Shown: positions 46,559-58,900 of the stretch, piece after piece
Layout: each line of letters opens with the position of its first letter
Numbering within the stretch: the stretch's first letter is position 1
From: Bradysia coprophila
Taxonomy: Eukaryota > Arthropoda > Insecta > Diptera > Sciaridae
NCBI RefSeq assembly: GCF_014529535.1
Contig: NW_023503493.1
Span: forward strand, 20,182,001 to 20,246,000
Direction: 5' to 3'
DNA length: 64,000 bases
Position numbers and translations under genes: made by a program
Notes under the pieces: model-generated
Seen by the model: the letters and a program-made list of their open reading frames with translations, nothing else
Told to the model about the DNA's origin: nothing
Databases searched by the model: none

Positions 46559-46564
46559 AATAAA
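46559..46564 (+). terminator. Poly(A) signal of the bHLH gene
   Basis: AATAAA 84 bases after the bHLH stop codon, in the 503-base gap to the cyclase stop; the rest of that gap is AT-rich and holds only 3' UTR-like sequence. Confidence 0.65.
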
Positions 46565-46978
46565 ATGATCTGATTTTATGGAGCTTTTCATTTCGGAAAT
46601 TCCTGATCGCATATGGTATGTTAATTAAATACACGTTCAATTCAATTTGTGTGTCTAAATACTTATCGCCTAATTTGGGGCTACAGTTAGGTCTACATCT
46701 CTATCATATAGCTCTGTTTGTTAATTATAATTATTTGGGGATGTATTCATCACGTTTATCAAAATTAAGTTTTGCTCTTGTTCTTTGAAGAGAACCTTTC
46801 TATTGAAACAGTAGCCAACGATTCGTTTTACGGAAACATAGGCCTAAAAATATCTCTTTCTCTTAAAAAAATAGTAAAACCTTTTAGATAAAAAAAACCG
46901 TAGGCTTTCAATATTCTTTGGATAGGATAGCTAAAAATCAATGAAAACAACTGTTTGACTGGATCCTATCGAGCGAAT

Positions 46979-49900
46979 CTATGCTGAACTATTTGAATTG
47001 AAAATTAGTGCCTCTTTTTCACTATCACTGTAGCCGCTATTGATTGCATTTGAATTTGTGCTATTTTTGGCATCCAGCAACGGGGTCGACACTTCAGTAT
47101 CAACGTCTAACAGTGCACTGTTACTACCATCACTACTACAATTAACTAAATTAATATTGTCATTGCATTCTAACGATAAATTATCTACATTATTTGCTAC
47201 TTTGGTGTTGTTCATGGTCGCATTTAATTCGATTGCAAGTGTTTCGTTTTGTGCTGTTTGGTTTAGTTGCGACTTTAAATAAGTTTGGTTAACTTTGACA
47301 CTGTTGGGACTATTTGAGCTCGATGATATTGACGGAAGCAATGATCCTGATTGTTCGTTCGGTGGTGTTGATTCCTTGGATTCGTCCATTTCGGGCAACG
47401 TTTCCATTGGATTTATGGACGCTAGGATTGGCGATGAATGGATTGAATTTTGTCGAACTGTTTTACCCTAAAAACGGTTTCGTTTAGACCGCATTTTGGG
47501 CGTTATAGTTCGCAAATATATGAAATACTCACTTGAAGGTAATAGGTCATCAATTGACCTTTTCCCTTAACAGCCACAAGTCCACGTTGTTCGAATGTGT
47601 AGCCGAACGTTTGCAAAATTTCACATGTCTCTTCAGTGACCTGTTTTGACGAACAATCAGAAATTGAATAATTTGCACTATATAAACTGGACCATGGCGG
47701 CAGAGGTTTGCAAAGTTAGAAAAAAATCAAAAATTCAGCACGGAAAGTAGGAAGAATTTCCAGAAGCTTAGCTCTGTAACTTCAAGTTGGAGGAAGTGAG
47801 AGCAAGTTTTTCAGAAGGATGAAAAATGTGATTTGAAGTCCCTTATATACGCTCCCAAGTGCAAAGCTAAAAGAAGCTTGTCAAACGATAACTACCTGAA
47901 TTGCACCAGCCTTTCCTGTACTCTCCATCCTCGATGCAACATTGACTGTGTTGCCCCAAATGTCGTAACTGTAAATGTCGAATTTAAGTAGTTTTGTTGT
48001 TAGATTCAGATCGACATATGTAACATACTGTGGTTTCCTAGCACCGATGACTCCCGCTGTTATTGGACCATGATTTATTCCCATTTTCAACACGAAGTGA
48101 TTAAAGCTTTGTTCGTTGATGCATTGCAGCGCTTTTTTCAGATCCAGAGCAAATTCGACGAGAATTGATAAATGTTCCCAACGAATTACTATTGGATCCT
48201 CCGGCTGTTGGAACAATATTAGCATAAATTAAAATTTGAAAGCTAAGCCACTACCACAGTCATTAGACTCACTTTCACTCGTCTATGTGGATTCAATCCA
48301 CTTGCAGCCATATAAGTTGAGCCGATCGTTTTGATTTTATTAACATCCTGATATTTTGGAAGTTCCAGCAGCTAGAAATCACAAAATTCAGTGATACAAT
48401 CATTGAAGCAACAACTCGTCAAGGTAAAAAGTAAGACTTACCGCATCAAAATCGGAGATAACTTCATTTAAAAATCGTAAACATTCCAATCCTTGATTGT
48501 TCACTGTGTCTTCAGAGTAAAAATCTAGAAACAAACCGTCAGGCTTATTCACTAATTTCGGCTACACTTAAAGAAATTCACCTGAAAAGTTCGGCATGCT
48601 AGCAAATAAAACACCCACTTCATCGTAACTTTGAGAGTATAATTGATCGTAGGACCGTTGTTTGTTTCGCATAAAATGTTCAGCCACATGTACGGGTAAT
48701 ATGTTGTACACCAGAGCCTCGTTTCGTCTTCTCATATCGCTAGCCTTTTCACGTTGTTCGTTCACCTCATTTCGCCATTTAAATATTACTCGATCTTCTT
48801 TGTCCATCTAATTTGCAAAGAGAAGTAATTAAAAATGTGGCAACTTCAAAGAAGGGGAAAAAGTGTACTCGAACACGATTCTTGTTACCAAAATTTCGTA
48901 AAAAGAGAAATTAAGGCTACGTGTATAAGAGTGTGAAAATTTTCTTTTAAAAATACGTTGTTTTGGCACCGTCTGGAAGATTCCCAACACCGATTGTAGA
49001 CTTATGGCTTTAAACTAAATCTTTTACTTCACCTTGACTAAAACGCTTATATCCGAAATATGAAAAACTCTCATTTTCTCGAATTTTTCCTTTTACACAG
49101 GCTATTGGCAGGCGCCTGCCAATAGCATTTTTCCTTTTACAAAGACTATTTGCAGGTGAAATGGCCTCCCAATAGCATCTACGTTTTATTAAATTCTTAA
49201 AGATTCATACAAAAAAAATCTATTTTTTCTTAGAATTAATAGTTATTTGTTAACCTAGGGGGAAAATGCTGCAAATATCATTTCGATAGAGCTGTCACCA
49301 GAGAAAATGAAAATTTCTATTTTTATCCCGATGTGAAAACAAAGTGTTTCACAACAAAGTCTCCCGAAGTTTCAGCTGACGTGAGAATATGACTACTTTC
49401 TCGCCTGCGTTGTAACATAGTTATTTTCCTAACGCATGCTAAAATGCTTTTTTAGCGAATGAGATGTATCCAGCTCAGCCGGAGGCGAGTGCTGAAATCG
49501 AATTCGCTAAAAAAGCCTTTTAGCATAAGTTAGGAACAACGTTTTTCCTAAACGCCGGGTGCTGCGGGAATTGGTCCACTTCGGAAATTTTGTATCTTTT
49601 GTATCCGACTATAATATGCTTCTCTGTCTGAGTCATTGAAAAATCTGCTCACAAAATGAAACGTAAATATTTCCAGACAACGTTCCTTTGTGTGGTCCCT
49701 TTACTTAAAATGGCTGTTAGCTAAAAATTTCGAATTTACAACACAATACTGAAATGGAAATTTCAAATTTTCAATCAAAATTATTTCCATCGCAACATTT
49801 TTTGATTGCATCGCTGCTGGTTACGTCTCAATTCAACATTTCTAAATTTCCAAATCGTTTGCGACCATAACGTATCCAGTCGAGACTACCACTTTATCAC

Positions 49901-52900
49901 ATAAACTCTATACAAACAAATTCATTCAAAATCAATCTAGTTACACATCAAATATCGCATTATACACGCGCACAAAGTATGCGCGTATGTTTTCATTGTA
50001 GTGTATTCGTGGACAGTTTTGTGGGCATTTTTATGATTTGCTGTTCATGCCCACAAATTTCAAAATTGAATACTAGCTAAAGTATTTACCGTAGTACAAC
50101 CGAACTGGGGAAGATCGATAGAGCTCAAGAGTCTTCCCCGATCTTCCCCATAATAACATTCATAATTATTGGTTTTATACATATTTGCACTATCTAAACA
50201 TAGTCGTTCCCGTGATATATATCACGGGAACGATACCTTTTACTGAGTTCGTTCGCAATCAAAACCAATAATTATGAATGTTATTATGGGGAAGATCGGG
50301 GAAGACTCTTGAGCTCTATCGATCTTCCCCAGTTCGGTTGTACTACGGTAAATACTTTAGCTAGTATTCAATTTTGAAATTTGTGGGCATGAACAGCAAA
50401 TCATAAAAATGCCCACAAAACTGTCCACGAATACACTACAATGAAAACATACGCGCATACTTTGTGCGCGTGTATAATGCGATATTTGATGTGTAACTAG
50501 ATTGATTTTGAATGAATTTGTTTGTATAGAGTTTATGTGATAAAGTGGTAGTCTCGACTGGATACGTTATGGTCGCAAACGATTTGGAAATTTAGAAATG
50601 TTGAATTGAGACGTAACCAGCAGCGATGCAATCAAAAAATGTTGCGATGGAAATAATTTTGATTGAAAATTTGAAATTTCCATTTCAGTATTGTGTTGTA
50701 AATTCGAAATTTTTAGCTAACAGCCATTTTAAGTAAAGGGACCACACAAAGGAACGTTGTCTGGAAATATTTACGTTTCATTTTGTGAGCAGATTTTTCA
50801 ATGACTCAGACAGAGAAGCATATTATAGTCGGATACAAAAGATACAAAATTTCCGAAGTGGACCAATTCCCGCAGCACCCCGTGGGAAATAAGTGACGAA
50901 GTCGCGATATTTCAACACTAGTTAGGAAAATTAGGAAAACAAGTATTAAATATCTGAATTATTTTGACTCCATGACGAGGAATCTCTTTCAAGCAGTGGA
51001 AAACTCTAAGAAAAATTTCTTATTTGACGAAACAAATTACAAAATTTTTAGAATTAAAAAATTCTAGAAAACAGGCATTACTTTCAGGACACCATAAACA
51101 AGACCAAATTTTTTTCTGTAAGTTTTAATGGATCGATCCTTATCCTTATTCAAACTGATTTTCTTTTGTGACCAACATTGGGATCTGTTTTTCGCAGTAA
51201 CATTTATTTACCCACTTACATGTCTAGTTAAAAATCCCAATGCAATGGTAACAGCAATCAACAGCGCTGATAAACTAAAATAAATTGGCGGCAGACTACT
51301 GAAATGATATATTTCAATCAAATAAACGAAAATCATGAAAGAAAAAAATCAACTCACGCATTCCCTGTGTGATATTCCTCGACACAAAAATGTTCATCCA
51401 AAAGGAAAATATTAACGCCACAATGCAACACTAAAAACAAAACAGAATTTTATATTCGATCTCCATTACGGCACGCTATCAGCTATGCAAAAAGAAACGA
51501 AAAAAAAAACAAATAGGAACATGAACAGTAGTTGTTATATACCTGTTATTATGATCATTATGCATATTTTACATATGTGCGATAATTGAGCGACGAGTGA
51601 CGTTGCAATCAAAATAAGTACAGCATAGTTACTGAAATATGATGGGAACATAAGACAAACGGTAGCCGGAAATGTTTCCGCTTCTGCGGTGATGTTGGAG
51701 GTATAATTTCCTCCTGCATGAGGTATTGTTCCTAATGAGCATGTGCACTAAATGATTTTAAAAAAAAATCTGTTAATTTTGATTATTATTTTTTAATGAA
51801 AATGGTTTTAATTTCGAAATTAATAGGATGATGGAACTGGAAGGTAAAATGAATTTTAATTAAAAGAGAATGTAAATCAACCAAAAAATTCACAGATCGT
51901 AAAATGAGTTCAAAAATGAGAGAAATAATTCATTTGAGCGTAGGATCATACGAGATGAAACTTTCATCATCTAAATATGTGAGTTATTTGCTTCAAAAGG
52001 CTAGAGATATGCTAATGTTTACCCATTATAAAGAACGGACTATGTACCTCGTCGGTTGTTAAGTTAAATTAGTTTCGGTTCGGCACGTTTACAGTGTGCA
52101 TATACAAACCAAAGTATGTAAAATTGGCTTCAACTGTGAAACGGGTTTTAATCGACCACTGACACCCCAGTAAGATTTATGTCGATAAAATTTTGCATAC
52201 TTGGCCGGAAACGTCTTTCGGAATCCTTTATATTTCAAGTATTCCTTTCTTGTTCAGTTGTAGCCTTTGATATTGTAGCCTATTTATATGTGAGATATTT
52301 CGCTACGGTGGAGGATGAAGAGAAATTTTACTGGAGGAAAATGCAAGGCACGTGTGTTTTCATTGTAACACGAGTCGAATGTTAAAATAAATGGAAAAAT
52401 GTTTATATATTCGCCCTGGCTTGAAGTTGGGAAAAATGTGACCTCTGTCTTTGATAATTCAATTATCCAGACATCAAATGATTATAAATTTCTGATGTAC
52501 TTATAAAGGTCTACTCATACATACAAAACTACTCATACGTCTTTATACAGTTTTACTAAATAGCCTCAATACAAACAACACACACTCTACGGCAGAGTCG
52601 AAATTTTGCTTGGTTCCAGGTGGTTGTGGTATAATCGAAAAGTGATGTATGGAAGGTGCCCCTTATTTTTGATAATGAACAAGTCGTCAATACATCATTT
52701 TGTCCAAAAACTTCAAATTTAGCCGATATAATTTTGGGTTATTTTGACTCTGCCGCTATTATCCGTAGATTGTGTGTTGTTTGTATTGAGGCTATTTAAC
52801 TACCACGTGTGTGTGTGTGTAACTATTTCACCCGTATAAACGCGTATGAGCAGTTTTGTTTGTATGAGTGAACCAGCTGAAAAAACAGCTGAATAAAATT

Positions 52901-55900
52901 TAAGACTAAATTTCAGTGAAAGCAACTGTAGATTAAACTTAAAATAACGAATAAAAGCGGTGACGTTAGTTTTGAAACTAATCTCGAAAAATAAATTCAT
53001 TTCACTCACCATGTCTAAAATGTTTGAAAAAGCGACAGAAAAAATGATGACAATAGCAGCAAAACGACGAAGACATACAACATTGTTAAACTTCTTACTG
53101 GCCATGTAAATGTTGTTCGGAAGAATCTGAAAATAATTTAAGGAAAAAAGAACAACTTTACGGTAAAAAGAAAACTTTACTGATTAAAATTGTATCAGTC
53201 TTACGACAAACTTGCTTTTACATAAACTATTTCGATTATTAAAAGCTACGTCCTCGTTTTGCAATCAAACTCACCTCTTTCAATGTTTCGCCAACTGTGG
53301 CAGTTACGAAAAGCAATACCAAAAATATGGGCGATAAGGAGATACAAAAGTGCAGCCATGAACTATAATTAATTCAAAGAAAGATAGAAATATTTTTTCG
53401 AAAGGATGATCAGATGTGAGGGTTTTTACCTTGGTAAAATCAATGACGAATATATTGTTCCAACCAGCAATACTAATGGTGACGCAACCAAAGGGATGGT
53501 TGATAATGGTTCCTTATGGGCAGAGTAAGACCTCTCCAATTCTTTGCTTTTGAATGTTAAAAATATCGTTGTATCTTTCGATAGCTCTCTGGAAAGAGAT
53601 AAATCCAAATTCATTTAATTTTTGGATCATTATTTTACTCACAGTGGATAGTCTACGACTATACTTGTAAAAACTTGTAAAAATTTAACAACTTCTATCA
53701 TTCGTTTAAAGAGCATAGCAGGGTTAGCATGTAAAAAATGCCCCCAACGGAACTAAACCCTATGCCACATCATTCGAAAGGTCCTAGCCTAGAACTACTT
53801 TTAGTGGAGTGTATGAAACTCCAAAATGGAGTTATTGACAAAAATGTGAATTTTGTTTTTAATTTATTTCTGTCTAGTGTGTTGACATAAAAATCTGTAA
53901 AAATTCACAAAAAATGACTATTTAGAGGTAATCAGAGATGTTACCCTCTATGTAGACATTTTTTGCGAATTTTACAAATTTTTATGTCAACACACTAGAC
54001 AGAAATAAATGAAAAACAAAATTCACATTTTCGTCAATAACTCCACTATACCTTCTGGAGTTTCATACTCCACTAAAAGTAATTCTAGGCCAAGACCTTT
54101 CGAATGATGAATCATAGGCTTTAGTTCCGTTGGGGGCATTTCTTACATGCTAACCCTGCTACGTACTTTTAATTTGTCCTAATTTTGTTCTTTGTAAAGA
54201 AACACCTTTAACGATGGAAATGGCAAGCAATGCAAACGATGAAAGTTGTGTTGTTGGGTTAGAGTTTTGTGTAATTCGAACGAATTCATTTATTATTGAA
54301 ATTGAATGTTTAATTTTATTGGAATTTATCGTTCAATATTTCATTTGCTCCGACTAACCAATCTGTTAATTTCTATACAAAATTTCGTTTGATTCAACAA
54401 TTAAAATGTTTTTGGAATTTTTGGAAATTTATTGGATAAATGCAGTGTCCGTGTGTAAACGCAGTAAGTACCTACCCGGAAAATGTAAATAATCATTGAT
54501 TTACAAAAGGTAAATATTATTGGCACTGAGTATGAAGTGAATAAGCTCTAGTTCAGCAATTCGCATCTCTTTATGATCGGTAGGCTATTCGCAGTCAGTG
54601 TGCATACTAAAAGAGACCTGTTCATAGTTCATACTGAGTGCGAATAGCCTTTGTCTTCGACATTGTCTTAAACTTTGAAAATGAAATGACAGTACTGGTA
54701 GTACAGTAGTGGTAGTATTAATTTTTAAATTTGCTGTGATGAGCTCTATTTGATTTTCGCACTGAGCATTAGTATAAAGATCTTTCTTTTTGTTCTGGAT
54801 AATGAATGAAATTGAATTGAAGTTGTGGAGACAAATAGTTGTCTGTTTTATAATTTGACGTGATATTAGAACTACACACACGGAATTTTGAAAACCGGCT
54901 CATTTTCTGTTTCTGTGTTTTATTTGAGTTTCTGATTTCTCCATATAAAAATACATGCAAAATTCACAAAAAACCAGTTAACCACGAAACAGAAAATGTG
55001 TCGTTTTTCAAAATTCCGTTAGTGTAGCGTAAAAAATCTTATACGGATTCGAATCATAAGACTTCGCCCTTGAGGATTGATTTATTGTTGATTTATTACC
55101 GCTCAATAGTCAATACATTTCTCATCTCATCTCTCATTAAAAAGAAAGGCACTGTACATTCTTCGAATTTCTAATGGTTTCTATAAAAAGGAGCAGGTAT
55201 CATATAGTCACACTATTGTCGAAATTACATTTAAAGGCAATTTTTGTCAGGATAAAATGAAATAAAGGAGCTCCAGTTTTTTCTTAATGCTCGATTCGGT
55301 TCAAACAAAAAAAAGTTTGTCTGGATTCGGTTTCAAAATATTTGAAGATATTTGCAGAAAATGTTTGTGGAAGAGCTAGGCTAGCATGCTATTATGGCAT
55401 GTATTCATTTCAGATATTGGTATATATAACCTACCGTTTATTGAGAAATAAAACTTCTTAACATCAGGTTACATACACAAACGACATTACTTGACTTCTC
55501 TGGAAACCGAATAAATCTAATTTAGCTAAAAGGTTTTCTGGAGCGAAAGTGTTTTTATAATAATGCGAATTTTCATGTAATATGAACGATCGGTATTGTA
55601 TCGCCGAAATGTTCTTAGGCGAAATAAAATCGCAAACAATGTACGATTAGTGTAATAAAATGTAAATAATTCGCCCATTTATATATTTTTGGTTTCGTTA
55701 TGTCATTTATGCCGTGGGACAATAACATTGGCACTCAATAAATTTCAGTATTTTATTTTAGGTATTAAGCAAAGAAAACAGAACGGGTAATTTGAGAATG
55801 TTTGCTTGCTTCGGAACGAGGGTGTGCACTGATTGACGATATTTATTTTTCTAAAGGGAAAGTAATAGGTATAACTGCACCCTGCTGAATCCGAATGTTT

Positions 55901-58900
55901 GAGAGTATGACAATTGCCGTTTAGGTAAATATCGTTTAGAATAATTTGGATTTCATATCATAACGTAGTCCTAAGTTTATGATCCATTAAAAATCTACAT
56001 ATAGTCGTACCATGACACACCTTTTGAGATTTTAGCGTGTCGTAGCAACGAACTTCAATCATGAGTGGTACTCTAAATAAGGTGCTGAAACTTCACAGTG
56101 TGTTACATTACTATGAAACACTAAAAAAGCATTTGATTAAGTATATATTTGGCAGCTGTCGACTATGATCACTTTTGTTTGAAGTGCGTTCGTCATAGAC
56201 CTGTTGAAAATTTGAATTACCATAAACATTAGCAAAGCAGAGAAAGCTACGACAAACTGGCATCTGATGATTTTCTACATAGCACGCTTTGAAGAAGCTA
56301 TTCAATAATCAACAGATTCTAAGAACCGTCGCCATCAAAGGATTGAACAGTAAAAATTAGTTATTGCACTAATCATCCGATGATTAGTTTACGAACAACA
56401 GTTGATAACAATGGAAATTATTATCTTATTAGGCTGTTGTAAATTCCATTAGCTTCACACAATCCGAACAAAGGAAAACATGAAAATAAAGCGGTAAGTG
56501 TTATTTACTTAATCGCTTTTTAATATGTATAAAATAGTACACCGATATATCCAGCCCACATTATACGAACAGCACTAACTCAACATTACAAAAAATAAAC
56601 CCGAAAAAAAATGGAAAAATTAAAATTTTCCACATGAATAGCTAAACCAATTTCATCGCATTAATAATCGTTTGTGCACTTGATTTCCGTTGTTGACTTT
56701 ATACAAAACAAAACAAAATTACCCATGATGGTCTCTGCTCAACAGCTCTTTTTTCAACCTTTGCTTGAAATCATCATCTTTGTCGGGCAGTGATTCAGCT
56801 GTATCATAATCACCCGTCATATGAACCTATAAACGAACGTGTATAGAGGGGATAAATGAAAATCGTTAGTAAATTTAAAAAAAAAACCCTTTGAAGTGCC
56901 TTGATTTTCAAATGGAAAATAGCCAATTTGTGTTATATACCTTTTCATCCCCATCTTTGGACGATATGGATGCGCAATCAGATTCTATCGATCCATCCGT
57001 GTCAATTTTTGCCGATCCATTTGTATGTTCAGGGTTCGTGGAGACGAACTGGAATGCATAACATTAAACCAAAGTGAATTTTAAATTACAAACCAGACGT
57101 TTAAATTAGATTTGTTGAAGAAAATTTACTACCAAAACGGACATTTTATTCAAATTTGGAACTTTATTCGTCTTTCGTGAAGTTAATGTAGCAAAATGAG
57201 TCGATTAAAAACAGACTTATAATAGTCATCCTCTTGTTTAGAGGGTCGATAGACTGTAGGTCGTTAGAGAAGTCTAAGTGATTTAATGTTGTAATTACGT
57301 AAAGTTTTTTTTTCTGTTTAACTTAGTGGATAATCCGTAAGTGTCATTTCATTATTTTTTGTATTTTAAACGACAATTGTATTTATGAAAACATTTCAAA
57401 GCGTCCCGCCGTTTTTATATGCTAATAATATTTTCATTCAGAAATTAGCAATTAATTGAAAAGAGGAAAGTCACGAGAGGAAACCATATTCGGTGTTTTT
57501 GGTTTTAATTGATTGAAGGAAAGATGTCATATCTTACACTAACAAAAAAGAGTTTGAAATCTCACATATAGCGGATAAGACGTTTATCGGTCAGATAAGA
57601 AGTATATTACCTGGAGACGAGGGGGAACGCATTGAAAACAGTTGCAAAGAGTTGCATTCTGAAAAAAAGAGTTGCACGCGGAAAAAAAGAGTTGCAAATT
57701 CAGTGCGGTCCCCCTCGGCTGGAGACAACTTACCCGCTACAGGCCTACTGGTGAGTGAGATCTTCATCTCTTTTTCGTCAGTGCATTTTCAAAGAAAAAC
57801 TTTCTGGGTTCCACATTATTATAATTTGTATATCCTTTACACTTGCGCAGTGCGCACCTTGAATAGATAGATTAAGGTGGAAGATTTTTTCCTTGGTGTC
57901 GAAATAAAAGTGTAAAATCCTTCCATTTCTATCATGGATATCCCGACCGCATAATGAGCTCACGAGCAAAATGAAGGAAATGCCTTAGCATTTTCTTGTA
58001 AATTTATGGAAATTTCTTTGATTGGATTTAGCGTATTTTATTTGGGGTTTCATTGTGTGGTTAGTCAAACACTTTGCTGTTTGCGTAAAGTTGAGTTTGG
58101 CTTTGAACGGATATATCAATAACATGTACCATACATTACATATTGGCAAGATGTATTTCTGAATATAATGTATGCGAATGAGCGCAGAACATCACCTCGA
58201 GGTGTTTTATTTAAGGGTTACTTTTTGGAATACGGTTCCTAACAACATTTCTATATGCTCGTAACACAATATTCTAATCCAGAGCTTTTGCAGCACATTC
58301 ATAAATGTAGATACATGTTGGTGTTCGTTATGGAAAATCGTATTAAAGTTTAACTGCCGGCTTACACATGGAAGATGTCAATAAATCTAAAGCGTTCCGG
58401 ATAGACGAAATATAGAAAATTGTAAGCTATGATTATATAAAGCTTATTGCAAATTGGATTTATTCAGTATGTACATTTTTACTGAAGTGCTCATTTGTTA
58501 TTGGGCAAACAATTTTCTTTAATCCGAGCATTACAGTTCCCACATAGAGTTAACTTGTAGTAAACTCTAGCTGAGACTAATTTGCGTCATTCATACTTGA
58601 TTTGTAATTTTGTAATTACCGGAGAAAACATTCCGCCTAATTTCAATTCGCTGATGCAAAATGACGTCTACAAAATGATGTGTTTTATCAAATTTAAAAC
58701 GAATTAATCGAACTATTTTCAGCTCATTTGCATTTAGTCGTTCAGTAATTCCATTAAATAAATTATGCACAAATCCATTCAAATAAGTGACCTGACAATG
58801 TCATGGAATATTGTCATTTAAAATGGAGCATCAAAGTCACACAACTAGAGAGAGAGTTTTGTGTATGCTTGGAATCGATTTTCTGTGTCATACTCATATA

